From positions 3,053,001 through 3,117,000 of the forward strand of contig CM072340.1 in the NCBI GenBank assembly GCA_036874045.1: DNA of 64,000 nt. The letters run 5' to 3'. The notes below the pieces were generated by a model. It was given only the letters and a program-made list of their open reading frames with translations. It was not told the DNA's origin and did no database searches. Position 1 is the first letter of the stretch; each line of letters starts with the position of its first letter. Below, in pieces: positions 47,458 through 57,447 of this stretch. The position numbers and the translations under genes are program-made. This DNA comes from Cymodocea nodosa (Eukaryota; Streptophyta; Magnoliopsida; Alismatales; Cymodoceaceae).

Positions 47458-48597
47458 ATGGAATTAATGCAATTACCGTTGGATGCACTAAGGGAAATAC
47501 TAAGTAACTTGTCAGCTAAAGATCTGTGCAGGCTGTGTTGTGTATCAAAGGAAATTAAAGACTGTATTGAAGAAAAATATTTTCAGGGACTACAAGCTGC
47601 AAAAATGACTAAGATTAGAGATTGATTCATATGGAGGTCATTTAATCGTAGTTCAAATATCAATGAATATCTGGGTATGGAAGAAACTACTGGAATTCCA
47701 CCCAATGCATTAGAAGGAATGAGTCATATTATGGGGATAGATGAAGGATTAATCATATACAAGACGAGACCAAGGTATGCAAGTTTATCATTACCTGATA
47801 TTTTGATAAGAAATCCTATAATAGGAGGAGAATGTAATATAGGAAGACCTAATATATTTGAAGCACCAACTGAAAATTGTGGGTCAGCTTTAATATTTTC
47901 TAATAAAAATTCTACAATTCCTGAAAAATTATATTATTAGAGACTTACAGGAAATTGGGGTGAAGATTTACGCTTAAGTGTGTATAATTTTCTGAACAGA
48001 TCTTGGAATGAAAACATTATAATATATCTAGGATAGAAATCATTAATTAACCAAACACATGTCATACTTGATGGTTATATCTATTTAGTCACGGAGATAT
48101 CAATAGCATATAGATCTGATTTATACATAGTGAGCATAGACAGTTATGATGATTATATAGAAATTTTACCTGTACCGAGTGAAATAGCTAAACCACCATC
48201 TGAAAAATTTAATGAAATTCAAATAGGAATGTGGTATAATGAAGAAGATGATCCTACTTTATGTTTGATAAGATGGTGGGATGAACTGATGAAATTTCAA
48301 ATATGGATTTTGGAAGACATGAATGAATGGAAGTGGGAAGAGTAGTATATTGAAATAGATGTAGAAATAGAAACTGCTACATTACCCTAGAACCAAAAAG
48401 GATCCCTTTCTGCATTACATATCATTAATGGTAATACACTCGTATTTGGAATTTATAATATATTGCATGTTTACAAATTAAAAAGGAACAAGAACTGCGT
48501 TAAAATAGAACTAATAGCAAGAAGAACTATGCCTAAAAAGTTTGCTTGGACTGATACATTTATTCCATTTGTTTCTACTTTTCAATCATGTTCTTAA
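47458..48597 (+). pseudogene. F-box gene copy 2 (five stops)
   Basis: Full span of 380 codons from MELMQLPLDALREILSNL to FQSCS and TAA. The F-box covers residues 5-45 or so, then FBA-like blocks LPDILIRNPIIGGE, FLNRSW, SDLYIVSIDSYDDYIEI, LCLIRWWDELMKFQIW and MPKKFAWTDTFIPF. Stops at about 47634 (TGA for Gly), 47938, 48034, 48343 and 48388 (TAG). Length and blocks fit a plant F-box/FBA protein. The family assignment is by motif; no named host gene is recognised. Confidence 0.75.
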
Positions 48598-50374
48598 GTT
48601 GTGATTTTGTGTGTTTAACGTGTGTATTCTGCATTTATTTTTAAAAAAAAAGAAAAAGAAAAAAAAAAGGAATTTTGAAGTTTTTCATGTTCATTTTATA
48701 AGAAAAAAAAAAATAAAAACAAAATATCAATCGAGTTTGTTGGTATCTGTTCTGGGAAACCAACTGGCTTGCTTGTGAGCCACCAAAGGCATAGAAGCCT
48801 GGGTTCCACACAAGACACTGATTTATTAATATCTGTTAAATGTTATTTTGTTTTATATTCTGTATTTATCTGGGAATGAAAAGTGTTTCAGAATCAAAAA
48901 TCAGAATATGCAGAAAGAGATACAAATGGAACAAGGTATGTAACCAATTACTTATCCTGAATTTTAAATCAAACAAAACTTTATTCATGCCTGCTACAAT
49001 TACTGTACTTATTGTCAAATCTTTTACATTGAGGACAATGCAAAATGTAGGTATGGGGGGGAGGTAATTAAAGTAACAACCATGTAAGTTTGTTAATTAA
49101 AGGAATTAAAATGGTACTGCAAAGTTTTGAGGAAATTGAAAATTTTTATGAACTTGCTGTAACTATCCGATAATTGAGACTGTAAAATTTTTATAAACTG
49201 CTTGAATGTTATATTTAGAAGGCTATAGAAGATGCTATAGAATTTATTATTTATGTAAATCTAGATATAGTATCTTATGATTTTTCTGAATTTCATGAGT
49301 TTAACAGTTTCACGATTTTAAAATGAAATTAGAATATTTAATGCTTAATCAAAAAATTATCTGAAGTCCTGAAGGAGGTGAGATGTGAATTCTAGATTAA
49401 ATGAAACACATATGATGAAAGATACATTTACTTTGACTGATTGAACTTGTAGAATGATTTATGTGTAGATCTTATTAAACTACAGATAAAGTATGAGCTT
49501 ATTGTTATGGATTCATATTTTTAGTAAATGATAGAAGCAGGATTATATGAGATTGGTGTTTTACTACATCTGTATTAATGAAATACGTGCATATACAGTA
49601 TGTGATTAATGCTTTGTTTTGTGTGTGCATTTATTTTTAGAAAAAAAAAAAGAAAAAAAGAAAAAAATAAAAGAAAAGAAAAAGAACTTTGAGAGTTTAT
49701 TGACTTGTTTGATCACGAGCCTTTTGTACTTGAGCAGATAGGTATGTAAGGATTGTTGACCTGAAAAAGGACTCTGAAAATCTGGCAACCTAAGATCCTG
49801 ATCAGATCTGGGATTGTTGACTGAAAGCTCATTACATGGGTACATTAGAAAACTCTTGTATGATTAAAGCTTGTTAAATTAACTTTTAAAGTACACAAAA
49901 AAAAAGAAAAGATATAATGTTCTGAAAAGATATTAGTGTTTTGTGAAGTACAGATATTTTATGAATCGAGTATATTTTTTGTTATCTAGAATTGCTGAAA
50001 TATGAATTTGGAATTGACTTTTGAAGTTGTTTAATACAATTCTTTATTCTACTTGTCTTAATTAGATTGAATTGGATAGTAATTTGATTCGTATGTTGTT
50101 GAAATTTCTTCTAGAAAACTTATTGGAAAATTCAGGATTACAAATGATGAAAAGAAGAACAAACGATAATATAATTAACACCTATATGAAGATGATATAC
50201 TTTGTATGTAATTTACATATATTCTAAATATTTTTGCAGGTTGATTACTGAAACATACAGAATATATGTTTATGCTAAACAGAAGAAAAAAAACAAAAGG
50301 GGAAGAATTAATTCGAGCACTTTTTGAAAGGCCAATTAATTAGATCTTAGTTTGTTAAGGGACTAGCAAAATTT
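48598..50374 (+). other. 3' non-coding region of element F
   Basis: Has an internal polypurine tract at 49050-49067 and a possible small exon 48892-48935 (acceptor TGTTTCAG, donor GTATGTAACC). An acceptor-like ATTTTTGCAG lies at 50230-50239. The 75-codon frame at 48840-49067 is also open in the left arm (41370-41597) but is broken in H, so I do not call it a gene. Confidence 0.5.
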
Positions 50375-50388
50375 AGGTATGGGGGAAG
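50375..50388 (+). other. Element F polypurine tract
   Basis: AGGTATGGGGGAAG immediately before the 3' LTR. Confidence 0.85.
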
Positions 50389-52084
50389 TGTTTAGAATGA
50401 AAAAGTGCATATTATTAACGGTTAAATGATGGTTAATTGCATAATATTTAGCTTATCATATGAGAATTAAGCCATTATGTTATAATTGCACTGTTATATG
50501 CTTTAATTGAAGAATCTGCTTAATTTTGGGGAATTAATGTTAATTTAGTACATTTATGAACTGTCGGTAAGTTGCAGGTTGTGAAATTCTTAAGTATCAG
50601 AATTTTCTGATATTTCGGATAGTTATGTTTAAATTGCTGAACAGTTATGTTTAGAGAGAATATTTTATTTCCAGATGTACACGTGTTGTCTGTATTTTAT
50701 TGAGTTATCTGTAACTCCACAGACTATATATTTTCTAAAATGCCACTGTAGCGGTTGCAGGAACAGATAGTTGGAAGGAAAAACCACGTTTGCACGTATC
50801 GCGTAGGAATTCAATCGCGTAGGGAGAAAGAAATCATCACTGTTGATCTGAAGGAAGGAAATCCAACCGACCATTCAAGCAGAAGCAGTTACTATAGAAG
50901 AAATATAAAAGAAAAGAAGAAAAAAAGAAGAAGTGTGTGATCGATGGACAACTAGTGTATACAGAGGAGCACCGAGCTTTCTGCAAATAGTATCGGTGAT
51001 TCTCTGAAGTATCACACCAACCATCGTTATCACCACCATAATCACCAATCATTGGAGGTCTGTGAGGATACTTGCCTGATGTCGGGTCGATTCCGATCCA
51101 AACATAGTTCCTGACAACCACTGTGTGGAGTGATCGCGTCGCGGGAAGGGAAGCCATTTTCACCAAGCGCCGACTCATATTTTAGGAGATCGTAAAGCTT
51201 TTAGCCTTGGCTTCAGGTTGATGCCTGTATGCTGAAGAGGAGATCATCTTGCAATTCTGGACTCGTGATTCTATAGGGAGAGGAGACAGAATTGTAAGTG
51301 GTTTAATTTTCAGTGGTGTAATTGCATTGCAAGTAGTGTCGGAAGTATTTACTTTCAAGTGAGATTACTTTACATTTCACCTTTCGCCCATTACATAAAA
51401 AACAAAAATACCAAAAACAATTTATCTTTGTTTGTATGTTGTATTTGAGTGTTGTATCGTGATTAATGTTATCTATATCAGTTTTATGATTGTTTTATGT
51501 TAGTTTTAATTTTACAGTTTATTGAAATTGGTTCGTACAAAACAACTTAAAGATTTTAATGGTTATTGTTTGAATCATCTGAATGTTAGTATTGCTTAAT
51601 GATAAATCCAATGTTAACTAGCATTAAAAAGCTTAATTGATGTTATTTACAATCTGTGGAATCGCCCAATGATTGGCCAAATTCCTCTGTAAATAGCAGT
51701 ATTATAAAAAAGAGACAGGCTCGTGGAGTTAACTTAAGTCCACGAGGATAGTCCGTTGAGTTAGCCATAACTCAACGAACTTAGTCCGTTGAGTTAACTG
51801 TAACTCAACAGAGTGCTTATTGAATATAAATTTGAATTGTTCAGAATCAAACATTTCTTAAATTCGTCAGCAATTCCCTGTGGGATCGACCTGTACTTGC
51901 ACACTGATACAATAGACACTGTGCACTTGCAGTTAAAGTACAAATTGGAATTAATAGCTAAATTGTATTAAGGGTTGTTTGTTTACTTCTAAAAGAAAGA
52001 ATAGGCATAAAGATAAATTAACTAAGTAAAAATAGAAGTAACAAATCCAAGTTTTTCTAGTGTAGTGCTAGGAAAACCCAAACA
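50389..52084 (+). repeat. Element F 3' LTR (1.70 kb)
   Basis: Starts TGTTTAGAATGAAAAAGTGC and ends GAAAACCCAAACA, followed by the target duplication CTAGT. TATA box at 50904-50911. It lacks about 165 bp present in the 5' LTR. Confidence 0.9.
51720..51820. repeat. GTTGAGTTA palindrome cluster (F 3' LTR)
   Basis: GTGGAGTTAACTTAAGTCCA, GTTGAGTTAGCCATAACTCA and GTTGAGTTAACTGTAACTCA in a row, as in the 5' LTR. Confidence 0.85.
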
Positions 52085-52089
52085 CTAGT
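52085..52089. repeat. Element F target duplication, right
   Basis: CTAGT, identical to 37899-37903. After it, Athila H internal sequence continues. Confidence 0.85.
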
Positions 52090-53822
52090 CCCTTAGCAAA
52101 CTAAGGTTTAATTAATTTGTTTTTTTTATTTACTAGATTTAATTCTTCATTTCGCTCTTCTTCAGAATAATAAATTAGATTACTATTTATATATTCTGTA
52201 TGCTTTAGTAATCTGTTTTAACTTTGTTTTCTCCTCTTCAACCTACAAATATATTTAGAATATATGTAAATTTCATACAAAATATATCATCATCACATAG
52301 GTGTTAATTATATTATCATTTTTTTCTTTTCAACATCTATCATCTTGAATTTTCCAATATGATTTCCAAAATAAATTTCAAGTACATATGAATCAAAACA
52401 CAATCCAATTCAATATGATTAAGACAAGTAGAATAAAAAATTGTATCTCAAATAAATAACTTCAAAAGTTTAATCTAGATTCATACTTCAGCAATTTTAG
52501 ATAACAGAAAATATACTCGATTCAAAAGATATCTGTATTTCACAAAACACTTGTATCTTTTCAAAATAGTATATGCATATTTGTACTTTTAAAAGTTAAT
52601 TTGACAAGCTTGAATCATACAAAAGCTTTTTAGTGTACCAATGTATCGAGCTTTCAGTCAACAATCCCCAATCTGATCAGGATCTTAGGTTGCCAGATTT
52701 AAAGAGTCCTTTTTCAGGTCAACAATCCTTACATACCTATTTGCTCAAGTATAAAAGGCTCGTGATCAAACAAGTTAATAAACTCTCAAAATTTTTCTCC
52801 TTTTTTTCCTCTTTTTTTCTTTTCAACACAGTATATGAACGTATTTCATTAATATAGATGTAATAAAACACAAATCTCGTATATTCCTGCTCTTATTATT
52901 TACTGAAAATATGAATCCATATCAATAAGCTCATACTTTTTTTGTAATGTAATAAGATTTACACAAATCATTCTACAAGTTTAATTAATCAAATTAAATG
53001 TATCATTGATCATATGTATTTCCTTTAATCCAAAAATCAACATTTCAGCTCTTTTAGGATTTCAGATAATTTACTGAGTTTCAGTTAAACATTCTAATTT
53101 CTTTTTAAAATCGTGAAATTGTTAAACTCATAAATTTCAGCAAAAACATAAGATACTATATCTAGATTTGTATAAGTAGTAAAATTGGTAGCATCTTATA
53201 TAAGATTATAAATTTAACATTTTAGTAGTTATAGTTCTTTAAAAATTTTTGCAGTTTCAATTATCGGATAGTTATAGCAACTTCAATTTCCATAGAACTT
53301 TTGCAGTACTATTTTAATTCTTCTAACTAACAAAATTACATGGCTGTTACTTTAATTACCTCCCCTCATACCTACATTTTGCATTGTTCTTAATGTAAAA
53401 GATTTTTTAGTAAATACAGTAATTACAACAGGCATGAATATTGTTTTGTTGACTTAACACCTAACTCAACGAACTTAATTCGTTGAGTTAATGAATAACT
53501 CCACGAACTGAGTTTAAATGTAAATTTAGGATAAGTAATTAATTACATACCTTGTTCTTTTGTATCTCCTTCAATATCTTTCGATTTTTGAATCTGAAAA
53601 ACTTTTCATTCACAATTAAAAGCAAAATATATAACAACAAAACATAACTTGTTACTTAGTGGCTTGTGTGGAACCTAGGCTCCTATGCCTTTGGTGGCTC
53701 ACAAGCAAGCCAGTTGGTTTCCTAGAACAGATACCAACAAATTAGATTAATATTTTGTGTTTTTTTTTTTCTCTAAAAATAAATGCAGACTACACATAAC
53801 ATTAAAAACACAGAATCATACT
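52090..53822 (-). other. 3' non-coding region of Athila H
   Basis: Reverse complement counterpart of 48598-50370. It keeps the internal purine tract (53356-53374) and the small exon-like block with donor GTATGTAATT near 53550. An open frame on the opposite strand (52633-52857) matches one at 49606-49845 antisense to element F. Confidence 0.6.
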
Positions 53823-54905
53823 TTAAGAACATGACTTAAAAGTAGTAACAAATGGAATAAACGTGTCAGTCCAAGCAAACTTTTTTGGCATAATTTTTCT
53901 TGCTATCAATTTTGTTTCAATGTAGTCTATTTTCCTTTTTAATTTGTAAACTTGCAGTATGTTATCAATACTAAATATAAGTATATTTCCATTAATGAAA
54001 TGAAATGCAGAAAGAGATCCTCTTCTATTCCAATATAGTGTAGCTGTTTCTATTTCTACATCTATTTCAATATATTCCTCTTCCCACTTCCATTCATTTA
54101 GGTCTTTTATAATCCATATTTGAAATTTCTTCAATTCATCCTACCATCTTATCAGACATAAAGTAGGATCATCATATTCATTATACCACATTCCTAATTA
54201 TATTTCTATAAAATCATCATAACTGTCTATGCTTATTATGTATAAATCAGATCTAAATGCAACTAATATATCTATGACTAAATATATATATTCATCAAGT
54301 ATGACATGTATGTTGTTAATTAATGATTTCTGTCCTAAATATATCATATTGTTTTTAGTCCAAGATCTATTCAGAAAATTATACACACTTAAGCATAAAT
54401 CTTCATCCCAATTTCTAGTAGGTCTCCAATAATATAATTTTTCAGAAATGGTTGAATTTTTATCAGAAAATATTAAAGCTGACCCACAATTTTTATTTGG
54501 TACTTCATATCTATTAGGCCTTCCTATATTCCATTCTTCTCTTGTGAGAGGATTTCTAATTAAAATATCAGGTAACAGAATTGCAAACCTGGGTTTGGTT
54601 CTGTATATAATTAATCTTTCATCCATCCTCATAATATGATATATTCCTTCTAATTTATTGGGTGGAATTACAATAGTTTTTTTCATATTCAGATATTCAT
54701 AGCTAATTGAACTACGATTAAATGACTTCCATAAAAATCCATCTCTAATCTTAGTCATTTTTGCAGCTTGTAGTCTATGAAAATATTTTTCTCTAACACA
54801 ATCTTTAATATCCTTTGATACACAACACAATCTGCACAGATCTTTAGCTGACAAGTTACTTAGTACTTCCCTTAGTGCGTCCAATGATAATTTCATCAAT
54901 TCCAT
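53823..54905 (-). pseudogene. F-box gene copy 3 in Athila H (best preserved)
   Basis: Starts MELMKLSLDALREVLSNLSA at 54905, with CVSKDIKDCVREKYF completing the F-box (residues 5-45 or so). FBA-like blocks LPDILIRNPLTREEWNIG, LYYWRP, FLNRSW, SDLYIISIDSYDDFIEI, LCLIRW and MPKKFAWTDTFIPF follow, ending FKSCS. The frame is open for the first 236 codons. A deletion of about 57 bp near 54198 (between short GAAAT repeats) and one TAG for Trp near 54142 are the only visible damage. Protein identity to copies 1 and 2 looks like 75-80 percent, so this is an older, separate lineage. Confidence 0.75.
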
Positions 54906-54916
54906 CTGTTGTGATT

Positions 54917-55067
54917 CTGTATGACATAAACAAAAATTAACAGAGACAAAATTAACATAGCTACTACACATCCTCATAGAGTTAGGTCATAACTCAATAG
55001 ACTAAGTTCGTTGAATTAAGTAAACTTACATATTTTTTTATATTTTTTTCTACTTACTATATTATAC
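54917..55067 (-). other. Intron-like segment before F-box copy 3
   Basis: On the minus strand it starts GTATAATATAG and ends GTCATACAG, twelve bases before the F-box ATG. The donor is weaker than in the F copies (GTATAA for GTATGT). Confidence 0.45.
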
Positions 55068-55090
55068 ATAGTTACTTCAGTTATGATGTT

Positions 55091-56438
55091 TCATTTGGTT
55101 ACCCTCCTAGAGGAGGTATCAATTTCATTAACAGTTCTGTTAATAGGGTTAGGTACTGCTTGCATTGGCAATCCTCCAATAGGTCTAACTTCTATTGATT
55201 CTTTCTGTTTAGGGGGTATATTTCTATTTATATTTTGATTTTGAATTTCAGCATTTCCAAATACAAAATTTAAACGATTGTTTAATTGTTGAATTATCTT
55301 TTCTAACTTCTCTATTCTAGATCCTTGTTCAATTAATGCTTCATAATTTATATTCTTGTCATTTATATTTTCTCCTACTTGGAAATTGTTATTTCTCCAA
55401 GATAAATTCGGGTGATTTCTCCAATTAGGGTTATACGAATTTCCAAAGTTATCTTTCTGGTTTCTAGCATAAATAATATCTAAGTCATTAACGTTTACAC
55501 TTTTTTCTGCTAGTTTCTGATTTAATGATAACTCTTCTATTTTCTTTGTTAATTCAGTTAATTTAACTTCAAGCATAGTGCTTGAATCTATTTCATGCAT
55601 TCCCCTTGGCAATATTCTTTTATCTACAATAACTTCAGCTAAGTTCTTCCATTGTGCAGTTCTTTTTGCAAAGTTTTCTAAGTATGCCCATGCTTCTTCA
55701 CTATACAATTTTAAAAATCCATTATGACAAGTAGATTCTAATAAATATTTTGTTGAGACATTTATGCTTTCATAAATTATACCTATCAATTGTGCTTTAC
55801 TCATTACATGATGTGGACATTGAGTTAGTAAATCTTTAAATCTTTCAAAATATTTCCAAAATGATTCTCCTTGTTTTTGGGTACACATTAATATTTCCTT
55901 TTTCTTTTTAATCATTTGATGTGTTGGATAATATTTTTCCAGAAAAATAGAGTAAAATTTAGTCCATGTAGAAATTGAATCAGGCGATAGAGTATATAAC
56001 CATCTCTTAGCTGTCTTTTAAAGTAAAAGAGATATATCTAAGTTTAATAGCATCTATACTCATGTTCGACATTTTCATCATTTGACAAACTTCGTTAAAT
56101 TCTCTAAGGAAATAATAGGCATCCTCTCTTTCTAATCCATGAAAATGTGGCAATTGACTAATATAATTAGATTTCAATTCAAACCTATCTCCCTCAAAGT
56201 TTGGCAATCGAATACATGAAGGTTCATCAACTAATTCAGGATACAGAATTTCCCCTAATGGTTTCTCTACTAGAGCAACCATATCTTCGTTCTCTTTTAA
56301 AGAAAGGTTAGCTACACCCCTAAGGATTTTGTTAAAGTCTAATTCAGAAAATTTTTCAGTACGTCTCTGTGTTGAATAATTCTGTGTAGTTGTTCTTACT
56401 AATCGTTTAGTGCTAGGAGAACAAATCCATGTGCTCAT
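55091..56438 (-). pseudogene. gag: gag of Athila H (one frame shift)
   Basis: Starts MSTWICSPSTKRLVRTTTQN. The capsid has PNFEGDRFELKSNYISQLPH. A loss of two bases near 56010 shifts the frame. The second part reads GESFWKYFERFKDLLTQCPH, WAYLENFAKRTAQWKN, NPNWRNHPNLSWRNNNF and PIGGLPMQAVPNPINRTVN, ending RRVTK and TGA. This is an Athila-type gag, but it lies downstream of ORF3, not at the 5' end of the element. Confidence 0.75.
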
Positions 56439-57447
56439 AAACCCTTAACATAAAATAAGATAGTAGAAGATTAATTACATACCAATTTGAAACTTTATAT
56501 TCAGTAAATAGTTGTTGATGGATAAAGTTGAATCAACTACTTCTCCTTCCAGTTCCCCAACGAATTTTCTTTTCTCAAATGTTGGTAACTTGTAAACAAT
56601 ATTCTGTTCTATATTTATAATGCACGTCCATAAAGCATATGAATCTCGTTGCAAGAATGTGACTTGTAACGTGTAGTATGGTTCCTACTTTTATGGTACG
56701 TGTGTCACTTCTAATTTCAAATTTCAGTAACCGCTAAACCCACGAAGTTTCATTCGTGGCTAAAAGAATAACTGTTTAGCTTAATCCACGAACTAACCTC
56801 GTTGAGTTATAGATAACTCAATGGAAAGTTGAGTTATAGATAACTCAACGGAATAGCATCGGTTACTGCTACTAACTCCACGGACTAACTTCGTTGAGTT
56901 ACAGATAACTCAACGGAGTGACCTTATATTATATTATTGACCTCGTGGAGTTAAGGTTAACTCAACGGACTTACTTCATTGAGTTAACACTTAGCAGATT
57001 TTCTAAACTTACTCCTCGTATTAACTTCTATATATAAATTTCTCTCCTACATTCTTTTCAACTTAAATAAAGTTAAATATATGACATTAATGCACTGTTC
57101 TAATTAAAACTCATTTAAATCTGAACATTATATAAATATTTAACTTGCAGTTCATTTCATGTTATGTAGAATTTAAATTTTTCTTTGTAGCATGTAGATA
57201 TTTTCAAGCATTAATTAATTATCGTGCCTTTAATCTTGTCATTTAGTAAATTTGCATATCTTTTAAACAATCTTGCATTTTGTTCAAACCATTATATAAT
57301 ATTCAATATAGTTCATCCATTTCATCATTCTCAAACACGAATGAAAAATACATTTGAAAAACACACATTCATTAATATGAATAGTATACATTACAATAAC
57401 TCAAATATTTTTCATACAAATGTACACAAGTAGACAAACAATACAAT
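56439..57447 (-). other. Leader of the gag/F-box module and Athila spacer
   Basis: 56439-56640 matches the leader between the inner LTR and gag of element F, with a conserved donor GTATGTAATTAA at 56482. Beyond 56640, where F has its LTR, H instead has spacer sequence leading to ORF3. 56740-57000 is a dense palindrome cluster. Confidence 0.5.
56740..57000. repeat. GTTGAGTTA palindrome cluster (Athila H spacer)
   Basis: At least five units, including GTTGAGTTATAGATAACTCA (twice), GTTGAGTTACAGATAACTCA and GTGGAGTTAAGGTTAACTCA. Confidence 0.85.

Larger units (their letters stand above)
46590..49429 (+). repeat. Inverted repeat, right arm (2.8 kb)
   Basis: Reverse complement of 41008-43832. It starts exactly where the inner LTR stops, which marks the rearrangement junction. 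Confidence 0.85.
37904..52084 (+). mobile_element. Element F, 14.2-kb Athila-related non-autonomous LTR element with F-box copies
   Basis: Bounded by similar + strand LTRs and the duplication CTAGT, inside Athila H. Internal order: primer site; zinc-knuckle and protease-proximal gag part (+); an inverted block (41008-46589) with 3' region, F-box, gag and a complete minus LTR; then gag end, F-box, 3' region, polypurine tract and 3' LTR (+). There is no RT or integrase, so it would need enzymes from an Athila such as H. The two LTRs are very alike apart from a deletion of about 165 bp in the 3' copy, so insertion is fairly recent. Confidence 0.8.

Noticed and set aside
46766..48597. In-frame gag to F-box fusion protein through splicing in the right arm
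   Set aside because: It depends on a 14-bp deletion that removed the gag stop. The other two copies stop before the intron-like segment, so fusion is not the ancestral state.
48840..49067. 75-codon open frame shared by both inverted arms as a real gene
   Set aside because: The arms are recent copies of each other, the frame is broken in H, and it runs through the purine tract.
49606..49845. Antisense frame also open at 52633-52857
   Set aside because: Both lie in homologous 3' non-coding DNA. Similarity of the DNA explains the shared frame and there is no known domain.
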